Part shown: one piece after another, positions 12,451 to 21,312 of the stretch
Layout: every line of letters begins with the position of its first letter
Position numbering within the stretch: position 1 is the stretch's first letter
NCBI GenBank assembly: GCA_014529385.2
Contig: CM043966.1
Coordinates: 103,179,087-103,243,086 of the forward strand
Source: Adiantum capillus-veneris
Taxonomy: Eukaryota > Streptophyta > Polypodiopsida > Polypodiales > Pteridaceae
Direction of reading: 5' to 3'
DNA: 64,000 bases
Notes under the pieces: model-generated
Told to the model about the DNA's origin: nothing
The model's input: the letters and a program-made list of their open reading frames with translations, nothing else
Database searches by the model: none
Program-made: the position numbers and the translations under genes

Positions 12451-13639
12451 TGTTGGCATTGTGGCCATGATGGACATATTAGGCGTCGTTGCTTCATGCG
12501 TATGAGGCAACGAAAGAGGCAGATTCATGGTGCTACTATGAGGACAGATGCTAGAGAGTATGCATGTAACAGGCATGTCACTTTTGAGTGTAGCTTACCC
12601 TCAGACTACTTTATGTCTTGGGATAGCACATTGTCTACTCATTTTCTACTAGACGAGCATGCAATTTTTCATGTGATGCCATGTCATGATTTCTTTTGCT
12701 TTTTCTCTAGTGGTAGACTTGGTTGTGAGCAGTTTGCTGATGGTTCAGCATATGACATAGAGGGTGCTGGAGATGTATACATGTCTTTACCTAGCAGTGC
12801 ATTGCTTACGCTATGAGATATACGTTATGTACCAAGACTCAGCCAGAGTCTCATTTCAGTGCGTCAGTTGCAGAAGAGTAGTGTACATTGTGTACTGCTT
12901 AGAGAACGGTCATTTCAGATGCATAGGGGATCACTGGTGATGGCCAGAGGTGCTAGGAGTGGTATGGTATACCCTTTGCATATTTTTGACACACAAGGCG
13001 GTGTAGTCTCTGTGTATTTGCAGCCATGTTTGGAGCGAGAGACGAGGTGCGTCTTTTGCGGATGTGCTGCATGGAGAGCAGGTTGTGCATTTGTCTTCTG
13101 GTGACGTTCATGCAGACATTGGTATCTCTGGGGATGCAGAGCTTTGTCAGTCATCAGTTGAGGTGACATTAGTTGAGCCAGAGATCGATGCATTCTTCTA
13201 TGATGTGTCTAATATGTTTGAAGGCGACAGTGTCCTTCAGGCAGTTGTCTGTGATTGTAGTGGTGCTGATTTTTTGGTTTTGCAGTCATTCTCAGCAGAT
13301 ATACCTTTGCCAGACGATGCTGACATGGTGATGCATAGTCAGGTGGTTCTTGATGAGGATGCATATGGCACTGATGTTGCTAACAGGGATAGATTGGCAC
13401 ACATAGTGCATGTTTCGTCCACTTTTGGGTCTTTCATGTCTGACCTTTTGGTCTCGAGACCCGATCTTGCTTATGCGGTTGGTGCATTTGCAATGGAAGT
13501 TGTCAGTCGTGCAATAACTGACACTGGCATTGTGCATTGTGGAGCCATGCAGGTCGTCACTCGATACCTGTATCAGGAGTCTCATCATAGCTCTAGCCCT
13601 AGTGGTATGCATGTTGCATCTACACTAGAGCGGTTATAG
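12451..13639 (+). pseudogene. copia gag zinc knuckle, protease remnant and RNase H linker scrap
   Basis: A complete CX2CX4HX4C zinc knuckle (CWHCGHDGHIRRRC) starts at 12451. In the same frame follow a degraded protease (the D-S/T-G triad is lost around WDSTLSTHFLL), the strand GCEQFADGSAYDIEG, and DIRYVPRLSQSLISVRQL leading into the pre-integrase segment MHRGSLVMARGARSG. A stop occurs at 12814. The frame shifts near 13060 into a segment containing SRPDLAYAVG at about 13450, which matches the RPD-x-AYAVG motif between RT and RNase H. About 2.5 kb of integrase and RT must have been deleted between these parts. Confidence 0.72.
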
Positions 13640-13746
13640 AGTGAGCCAGTGGGCATAGGTTGAGAGCCGTCCTCTCACCTCTTGTATATACTAGTTGTAG
13701 GCTAGTATTATCGCCACGTATCAACACAGAACCTTTCGTGGGAGAA

Positions 13747-13916
13747 TGTTAGGTAAAGGCAGTGTGCCTGACCATGATTTGCCCATGTCCGTTGGCCGGT
13801 GTTCGACCGCCCACATTTATCTCCTTATTCTTTAAACATACAAAGAATAAGGAGCTCTCACTCATTCTCACATTGTGCTCATACAGTGAGATTTGGGAGC
13901 TCCACTCACATCCTAT

Positions 13917-13956
<40 letters not shown>

Positions 13957-14000
13957 CCCCCTTCTCATCTCCGCACACACACCGCATTCGCGTACTTACA
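13747..14000 (+). repeat. 3' LTR of the 3.2-kb element
   Basis: 254 bp, aligned end to end with 10807-11067. The main length difference is a pure (TC)n run at about 13920-13954 in place of the CT/CCC-rich and longer AC stretches of the 5' LTR. Confidence 0.85.
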
Positions 14001-14086
14001 TGAAATTGATTTCAACGTTAAAAAAACCTTCAAGATGTGGGCTTTAGCAAAAGGATAGTTGGCTTTCAAAGACCATTGGAAAAGAA

Positions 14087-14148
14087 AAAGTTCATTTGTC
14101 TTTTAAACCACACATCCACACACTTTCAAAAGGAAAAAAAAAAGGGAA

Positions 14149-14183
<35 letters not shown>

Positions 14184-14275
14184 CAAAGTTCATTTGTCTT
14201 TTAAACCACACATCCACACACTTTCAAAAGAAAAAAAAAAGGGAACAAACACACACACACACACACATAGCAAAG
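14087..14275. repeat. Two-copy tandem repeat with (AC)n tails
   Basis: A unit of about 90-98 bp (AAAGTTCATTTGTC..., an A-run, GGGAACAAAC, then (AC)n and ATAGC) occurs twice in tandem. The AC tail is longer in the first copy. Confidence 0.88.
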
Positions 14276-14650
14276 ATTCATGAGCAATGTTTAGCAAATA
14301 AATCAAGCATAAAACTATGATTTTTTTTTCAATATTTTCTTGTTTAATGCTTGGTCCAAATGCGGCATAAATTTGTGCATTTGAAAAGTTTTAAAAAATG
14401 CTATGCGTACAAATGCATTTCAGTAATTCAAAAATTGCACACATTCTAATTCTCAATCTATCTATCCATGAACCTTGCTTAGGGTAGTGGCCATATAGAC
14501 TTGCCCAAATCCAACGAGAGAGATAGTTAGTATTAAGCTTAATTAGCTTATTCCTAAAGAGTTATGAATTAATTGAGTGCTTAGAGAGAGAGCACTAAAT
14601 CTAGCATATAAATATAATCGGTGTAATTAAGAAAAGTCAATTATGCATTA

Positions 14651-14662
14651 GCTCTGATATCA
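14651..14662 (-). other. Degenerate primer binding site
   Basis: The minus strand reads TGATATCAGAGC, one mismatch from the canonical TGGTATCAGAGC. It lies 7 bases inside the right repeat copy; 2-3 bases is usual, so the LTR edge may really extend a few bases further. Confidence 0.55.
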
Positions 14663-14669
14663 CATGTAA

Positions 14670-14891
14670 TGCTTATGGTGGATAGACCAATGATGCATTC
14701 ATCATAATAAGAGATTAATAACAATTAGCAGCAAGTATTAGAGAGAATGTGCTCAATATAAAAGGAAATCAACTTGCTTGGTGTATTAGAAATCTCGAGA
14801 GGGAATTACAAGTTAAGAATGGCGGTCTTATACAAGCTCAAAATGGAAGGTGACAATAAAATGTTGGAAAGTGATATGCATCACATGTGGG
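14670..14891 (-). repeat. Right copy of the 220-bp direct repeat (LTR-like)
   Basis: It matches 8833-9053 along its whole length. Similarity stops sharply after ATGTGGG, where the two flanks diverge. The inner edge faces a primer-site-like sequence at 14651-14662. It is read as the 5' LTR of an element on the minus strand. Confidence 0.6.
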
Positions 14892-15641
14892 TAAAGGTCA
14901 AGTGGCATGTGGGCTACATGAATAGCATGTGACTACAATTGTGTAACATGTGTGCATAGTAAAGAAGCTTGTGTGAGGCTTATAAATTCCATAGGAAATA
15001 ATGTGACTATGCACATAAATTTGATGTTTGGCTTAAGGGTTTCTTCTCATCGTGACTGCAAGCTACAGGCTTACCTCAATAGACAACATATGTCAATATG
15101 CATACACTACTTTACTTCTAAAGATTGACCGAGCATCTAGAGGTGTAGATGTTTTGACAAGAGTTCAGCTAGCCAATGAGATTTTGCAAATAATTGGTGA
15201 AGTAGTGAGAGTTGCTGACTCATTTGATCTGGCAGTGAAGACTTGACCAAGTTTCATGGATCGCACAGAGCTGGTAGAGGCCTTGTACTATACAATGAAG
15301 AGGGCGGGCAAGCACACATACATTGATGAGAGCCCCCATTCACTGTAGATGCCCAAGCATAAGCGATTGTGACAGTGTAGCCCCATTGGTGCAAGAATCA
15401 AGTACCCTTGCCTCTTGTGTGCTCCGCATCTTTCACCACACCCATGTTGAGCTCATACAAGCAATGTTGGCAAGCGTAGGTTTGAGGGTAGGTTTGGCAT
15501 CATGGTCATAGTCACAGTTTGTGAGGGCCATCGCTACGAAGTCCAAGGATAAATGCATGCTATTCTCCACCAACCTTCTTCGCTTATAGACCCTCTAGCC
15601 TATCTTTAGGAGCCCTTGAACCTTGCATGCCTAACTGAACT
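14892..15641. other. No intact gene; possible N-terminal part of the kinase-like remnant
   Basis: A 64-codon frame at 15052-15246 is helix-forming and rich in V-L-A (for example GVDVLTRVQLANEIL). Further in-frame text follows its stop at 15246. It may belong to the kinase-like remnant just downstream, but no motif proves it. Confidence 0.35.
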
Positions 15642-15890
15642 TGCCTAGAAAAATACCCCTATCCCTACCCTTTTCCAAATGTAATCCTTGAAGATCGATT
15701 TGCATACCATTTTTATGTACCAAAGACTGTGAAAGGGGACCACAACCAAGGAGCTGAGTTGTTAATTGCACTACTACATGAGGACACAACTACTCATGAA
15801 TTGCTACATACCATCACCTTCTTGCATTCAAACAATGTCCGTCATAATGATATCCATGGTAGCGGTAACATAATGCTTCATTTTGAATAG
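15642..15890 (+). pseudogene. Kinase-like domain fragment (catalytic loop)
   Basis: An 82-codon open frame, lacking a start Met, contains ELLHTITFLHSNNVRHNDIH followed by GSGNIMLHF. The arrangement H-x-D-x-H-x-x-x-N-I-M-L matches the catalytic loop of protein kinase-like and phosphotransferase-like folds (H-x-D-x4-N-x-x-L), with a His after the catalytic Asp as in many atypical kinases. TAG at 15888 stops it before the metal-binding loop, and the copia LTR begins 20 bases later, so the rest may have been removed by that insertion. A similar but not identical loop occurs at 35813-36360. Confidence 0.45.
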
Positions 15891-15909
15891 CATGGCACAT
15901 TTTTGCTGG

Positions 15910-16361
15910 AATATTATGGCCAGACGGCGATCGAAAAGTGGTTAGGAAACGGTCGATCAATTGGCCAGTTGGCCGATTGCCGGTGGTCGAAAGTCAATGG
16001 GCGATGGCTGGTGGTCGAATTCAATCACCGATGGCTGATTTCAAGGCAGACTTGTCTCTCCAGAGCGATCACACATGGGTGCATTGGAGAGTCCAACTTG
16101 GACTTGTCTACATAAGGGTGGCTACACATGGTTATCTCTCATTAGCCCTTTTGGGCTATAAAAGAAGGCCTCTTCTACACACAAAATGAATTGTGGTGCA
16201 TTGTGAAGTTGATGTGAGGTGGTGAGAGTGAAGCAAGGTGGGAGCTCTATTAAGGGTATAATCCCTTTGTAACCTACTTCTTGTTTGAAGTACTAAAGCC
16301 ACTGAGTGGCTGCTTTCTCGTAGATGTAGCCCACATTGGGTGAACCACGTATATTGTGTCT

Positions 16362-16415
<54 letters not shown>

Positions 16416-16500
16416 CTATAAACTCTCATGTGTGAAAATTATCTCTCTCCATTAAGTAAACTACTCTAATATCTACTTAGCTACGTCCTATTTGCTAACA
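15910..16500 (+). repeat. 5' LTR, outer end truncated
   Basis: Matches 20638-21177 from AATATTATGGCC to the terminal GCTAACA. It includes a (CT)n run at 16363-16412 (about 25 units) that is only about 8 units long in the 3' LTR. A TATAAAAGAAGGCC box at about 16157 would be the promoter. The first 130 bp of the LTR are missing. Confidence 0.87.
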
Positions 16501-16502
16501 AT

Positions 16503-16514
16503 TGGTATTAGAGC
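16503..16514 (+). other. Primer binding site, one mismatch
   Basis: TGGTATTAGAGC, differing by one base from the initiator-Met site, two bases after the LTR end. Confidence 0.88.
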
Positions 16515-16570
16515 AAGGTTTGCTTACTAAAGTGTCTCAAGAAAAGGATTTCTTGAATTGAGTGGAAGTA

Positions 16571-17390
16571 ATGATGGAGGAAGGGAAGCTCAAGATCAAG
16601 AAGTTCAACGGCAAGAATCACCAACACTGAGAGATGCAGATTGAACACTATTTCTACTAGAAGGACCTTTATTTGCCACTAGGCAGTCTTGCAAAGAAGC
16701 CCGCAACAATGGCAGATGAAGCATGGATTGTCCTTGACCAAAAGGCATTAGGAACAATCCGGCTAAGCTTGGCATCAATGGTGGCCTTCAACGTTTTGAA
16801 TATGAAGACCATGGAGGACTTGATGAAGTCACTTGACGGCCTCTATGAGAAACCATCGACATCCAATAAGATATTTCTCATCAAGCGCTTGTTGAATCTA
16901 AAGATGGCAAAGAATGGTTAAGTTTCAGAACACCTAAAAGACTTTAACACCAACATAATTTAACTTCTATCGGTGAAGGTCAATTTCGACAATGGAGTGT
17001 GAGCCCTCCTTATACTATCGTCTCTACCGGATAGTTGGGACAACCTTGTGATGGCTGTAAGAAACTCTGTCTTTGACACAAAAACTCTTAAGTTTAATGA
17101 TGTTGTGGGTGTTCTCCTAAGCAAGGAAATGCAAAAAGAGAAGCACAAATAAATCATCAAGTGTTGCACAGTCAGTGGAAACAAGAGGAAGGCCTAAGGA
17201 GAGGTTCAAAAACCAAAAGGATCATGATCGCTCAAGGCGGAGTAAGTCACGCACAAAGTCAGTTCCTGAATGTTGGAATTGTGGCAAGAAGGGCCATGTC
17301 AAGAAGGATTTTTGGTCCAAGAAGAAGAAGAAGGAGTCAAAGTCTCATGACAACAAGTCAACATCAAAGGCCAATGTAGCAAGGTAAAGA
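16571..17390 (+). pseudogene. copia gag, degenerate
   Basis: It starts MMEEGKLKIKKFNGKN, the usual copia gag opening before the W-x-x-x-M motif. Several in-frame stops (first near 16628) break a typical UBN2-like capsid with AWIVLDQKALGTIRLSL and LMKSLDGLYEK segments. The C-terminal zinc knuckle reads CWNCGKKGHVKKDF: the fourth ligand Cys has become Phe, so it could not hold zinc normally. Confidence 0.85.
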
Positions 17391-17424
17391 AGAGCAAGAC
17401 GCTCTAATTCTCTCATTAGACAAC

Positions 17425-18700
17425 ATGTCTAATTCTTGGATAGTAGATTCCGAGGCTTCATTCCATGCAACACCACATAAGCAACATTTCCAAGATTACA
17501 CCAAAGGTAATTTTGGGTATGTATACTTGGGAGATGATGAAGCTTGTGAAATTGTCGACAAAGGTACACTTTGTATCAAAAGTACTAATGGAAATGAATT
17601 GAAATTTAAAGATGTTAGGCATGTTCCTTCTCTTTGCAAAACTTTGATCTCTACAGGACAATTGGATGATGAACGAGGTCACAACATTGCATACAAAAGT
17701 AAATATTGGAAGATCTCAAAGGGATCTTTGGTGGATGTCAAAGGAGAAAAGGTTGGTACATTTTACTTGTGTACTGTTAGTACACAATCTTCAACTTGTG
17801 CAATAGCTATAGAAGGTGACAGTGCGGTGTGGCACTACTGGCTTAGGCATATGAGTGCCAAAGGAATGCGAATCTTTCAATCAAAGAAGCTTCTACAATG
17901 TTTGAAAGAAATGGACTTAGAGTTCTGTGAAGATTGTGTTTAAAGTAAACAAAAGAGGGTAAAATTTCAAAAACCAAGAAATGAAAGAAAAAATAAAGAA
18001 CTTGAGCTGGTTTATTCGGATCTTTGGGATTCTGCAAGTACACCATCACTTAGCAGCTCATTGTACTATGTAACATTCATAGACGATGCAACTAGGAAAA
18101 CATGGGTTTATGTAATGAATAATAAATCCAATGTGTTTTCTAGATTTCAAAGAAAGAAAGCCTTTGTGGAGAATGAAGCAGGTACCAAGGTTAAATGCCT
18201 CAGATCTGACAATGGAGGCAAATATATTGCAGCTAAGCTTTTAAAAGCTTTTTTGCTAGCAATGGCATTCGGAGGCAAAGGACAACCCCAAGGACACCTC
18301 AACAAAATGGAATTTCTGAAAGGATGAACAGAACAATCATGGAGTGAGCATGAAGCATGCGGCTACATGTAAGCCTATTGCTTGAGCTTTAGACAGAAGC
18401 AGTAAGTACGTCTATGTACTTGATCAACCGGTCACCCTCAATGGCATTGGATGGGGGAGTTCTAGAAGAGGCATGTACATGTAAACCGTTGAATTATGCA
18501 TTCCTCAAAGTGTTTGGGTGTGAGGCTTTCATGCACATAGAGAGAAGCCTAAGGTCAAAGCTAGATGCAAAGTCCAAAAAGTATTTCTTCATTGGCTAGG
18601 AGAAGCTGATGTTGGGTATCGCCTATGGAATCCTAAAGATGGTAAAATCTTTAGAAGTAGGGATGTAATTTTCAATGAAGAATATATGTACAAAGACAGT
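17425..18700 (+). pseudogene. copia protease and integrase, degenerate
   Basis: The protease segment opens SWIVDSEASFHATPHK: the catalytic D-S-G has become D-S-E. It continues through DVRHVPSLCKTLISTGQL to the pre-integrase zinc domain (WHYWLRHMSAKGM, CEDC). Integrase follows with LVYSDLW, YYVTFIDDATRKTWVY and LRSDNGGKY, carrying the first two catalytic Asp residues. The E-region is frameshifted near 18270-18360, after which FLKVFGCEAF resumes. Stops occur at 17941 and several later sites. Confidence 0.87.
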
Positions 18701-18935
18701 ACTTGAGAAGGAAATAAAAACAAAAGAAACATGTGATGAGTACATGGAGCTTGAGGATGGTGAAGACTCAAGGAGTGAAAACAGTGACAACGTGCAACAA
18801 CGTCAACCAAATGAAGAGCCTCAACCCATTCCCCAAAGATCCACAAGAACAAGTAGACCTCCAAAAAGGTTTGTTTCTTCCTTCAACCATCTCTTGGTCT
18901 GAAATTCTGGAGAGCTGAAATCATACAAAGAAGCT

Positions 18936-20459
18936 ATGCAACACGAATCCAAAGAAGAATGGATGAAGAGCATGCAAGGGGAGATGGACTCATTACATTG
19001 CAACCAAACATGGGAGTTGGTTGACTTGCCTAAAGGTAAGTGGGCACTGCAGAACAAATGGGTGTATAAGCTGAAGGAAGAAGAAGGTGGAAAGAAAAGG
19101 TACAAGTCCACGCTTGTGGTAAAAGGGTTTTCTCAAAAGAAAGGTATTGACTTCAATGAAATATTTTCTCATGTTGTAAAAATGAACTCAATTAAGCTTG
19201 TTTTAAGCCTTGTGGCTGCTCATGATTTAAATCTTGAGCAAATGGATGTAAATACAACATTCCCTCATGGTGACTTAGAGGAGGAAATTTACATGCTTCA
19301 ATCAAATGGATATGAAGTAAAAGGTAAGGAGAAAATGGTTTACAGATTAAAGAAGAGCTTGCATGGTTTAAAGCAAGCATCAAGACAATGGTACTTGAAG
19401 TTCGATCAATGGATGCTGGATCATAGATTTAGAAGATGCACCACAAATCACTACATCTACACAAAGAATTTGGGAGATGGGAAGTTCATCATCCTAATGT
19501 ATGACATGATGATTGCAAATGCTAACATGCAGAACATCAAAGACCTAAAAGAGGAGCTATCTAGATATTTTTCAATGAAAGATTTAGGTGTTGCAAAGAG
19601 GATACTAGGTATGAAGATATCAAGGGATAGGTTGAAGAAGACAATAAAGCTATCTCAAGAGAATTACATTAAGAAGGTCCTAAAAAGGTTTGCAATACAA
19701 GATGCAAAATCAGTTTCTACACCTTTCGCTAGTCACTTTAAACTAACCAAGGATATGTGTCCAAAGACACAAGAGGAGATAGCATATATGTCTAAATTTC
19801 CATATGCTGCAGTGGTAGGTTCTCTAATGTATGCTATGGTCAGGCATTGCACATGCACAGTGGGAGTTGTAAGTAGATTTATGGACAATCCACGTAAAGA
19901 GCATTGGAAAGCTATGAAGTGGATACTTAGGCGTCTAAAAGGGACAACAACAAATAATTTGTATTTTGGAGACACTCATATTTTCTTACAAGGGTATGTT
20001 GATGCATACATGGTAAGTGACAAAGATACTCAAAGGAGCAGTACTAGCTATGTATTCACAAATGTAGGCACATAAGTAAGCTGGGCTTCAAAGCTGCAGA
20101 AAGTGGTCTCGCTTTCTACCACATAAGCAGAATATGTAGCAATGACAGAGGCAAGCAAAGAGACTCTGTTCCTTCTAAGATTCTTGAAGTAGCTTGGATA
20201 CAAGCAATACAATTGTTTCTTGTACATTGACAATCAAAGTTCCATTCATCTTGCAAAAAATTAAGTCTTTCACTCAAGGACAAAGCACATTGAGGTGAAA
20301 TATCACTTCATACGCACTCTTCTGGAAGAGGGACAACTAAAGCTAGGAAAGGTGCACACAAGTGAAAATCCTACAGACATGTTTACAAAGGTAGCCAACA
20401 AGGAGAAGTTGAGCTTTTGCTCATCTTCAATTGGCATTAAGGATAAGAAGCCAAGATGA
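18936..20459 (+). pseudogene. copia reverse transcriptase and RNase H, inactive
   Basis: A 379-codon open stretch covers the RT domain: EEWMKSMQGEMDSL, NKWVYKLK, KSTLVVKGFSQKKGIDF, then the motif with the first catalytic Asp (EQMDVNTTFPHGDLEEEIYM) and LHGLKQASRQWY. The YVDD box is replaced by MYDMMIAN, so the paired catalytic Asp residues are lost. RT continues to HCTCTVGVVSRFM and the RNase H start (GYVDAYM). TAA at 20073 stops the frame; RNase H remnants (VSWASKLQ, KHIEVKYHFI, PTDMFTK) continue in frame with more stops to 20459. Confidence 0.9.
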
Positions 20460-20493
20460 AAAGCAATCACAGGTTTGGTGTGGAGATCAGTCT

Positions 20494-20506
20494 CCAAGTG
20501 GGAGAT
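20494..20506 (+). other. Polypurine tract
   Basis: AAGTGGGAGAT immediately precedes the TGTTAAG start of the 3' LTR, as in many plant copia elements. Confidence 0.85.
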
Positions 20507-21177
20507 TGTTAAGTATGGAGCCTAGTTTACCCCTTGTAATTTTTTCTATTAAAAATGCTCATTTGTAAGGTCCCCGTTATGAGGAGAAGCCATCATGCGT
20601 GAAGAAAAATCACTCATTGGAATATTCTTTTTCATCGAAATATTATGGCCGGACGGCGGCCGAAAAGTGGTCAGAAAAGGGCCAGTGAGTTGGCCGGTGG
20701 CCGGTGGCCGGTGGTTGAAAGTCAATGACCTGTGGCCGATTTCAAGTTGGCAAACTTGTCTTCTCAAGGATGGCCGCACATGGGCGCATTGGAGAGTCCA
20801 ACTTGGACTTGTCTACACAAGGGTGGCTACACACGGATGCCTCTCATGAGAGAGGACAACCCTTTTGGCCTATAAAAGGAGGCCTCTTCTCTACACACAA
20901 AATATATTGTGGTGCATTGTGAAGTTGATATGAGGTGGTGAGAGAGAAGCAAAGCGGGAGCTCTATTAAGGGTATAATCCCTTTGTAACCTACTTCTTGT
21001 TTGAAGTACTAAAGACATTGAGTGGCTGCTTCGTCGTGGATGTAGCCCACATTGGGTGAACCACTATATCGTGCTCTCTCTCTCTCTCTACTATATAATC
21101 TCTCATGTGTGAAATTTATCTCTCTCCATTAAGTAAACTACTCTAATATCTACTTAGCTACGTCCTATTTGCTAACA
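20507..21177 (+). repeat. 3' LTR, full length (671 bp)
   Basis: Starts TGTTAAGTATGG directly after a CAAGTGGGAGAT polypurine tract and ends CTAACA. A TATAAAAGGAGGCC box lies at about 20871. GGCCG-rich repeats around 20690-20715 are more regular than in the 5' copy. Confidence 0.92.
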
Positions 21178-21249
21178 GGTATATAGAGGAGGAGTTGGGT
21201 GGAGAATAGCATGCATTAGTCCCAAGACCTCACAATGCTATCAAAGCTG

Positions 21250-21251
<2 letters not shown>

Positions 21252-21310
<59 letters not shown>
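21252..21310. repeat. (CT)n microsatellite
   Basis: About 29 CT units, 75 bases outside the 3' LTR of the copia element. Confidence 0.95.

Positions 21311-21312
<2 letters not shown>

Larger units (their letters stand above)
10807..14000 (+). mobile_element. Small deletion-derivative copia-type LTR element (3.2 kb)
   Basis: Two similar LTRs (10807-11067 and 13747-14000) start TGTTAGGTAAAGGC and end CTCACA or CTTACA. A perfect primer site follows the left LTR and a purine tract (GTGGGAGAA) precedes the right one. The 2.7-kb interior keeps a zinc knuckle, a protease/pre-integrase remnant and a scrap of the RNase H linker. Integrase and reverse transcriptase are missing. The flanking pentamers (CGAAT and TGAAA) match at only three of five positions, so the target duplication is unproven. 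It resembles non-autonomous derivatives mobilised in trans. Confidence 0.82.
15910..21177 (+). mobile_element. Nearly complete, inactive Ty1/copia element (5.3 kb)
   Basis: The order is 5' LTR, primer site, gag, protease, integrase, reverse transcriptase, RNase H, polypurine tract, 3' LTR, which is the copia order. The 5' LTR lacks about 130 bp at its outer end compared with the 3' LTR, so no target duplication can be read. The coding region carries many stops and several lost catalytic residues. The two LTRs differ at many positions, pointing to an old insertion. Confidence 0.9.

Noticed and set aside
14001-14005. Target duplication for the 3.2-kb copia-type element
   Set aside because: TGAAA on the right matches CGAAT on the left at only three of five bases, which is not better than chance.
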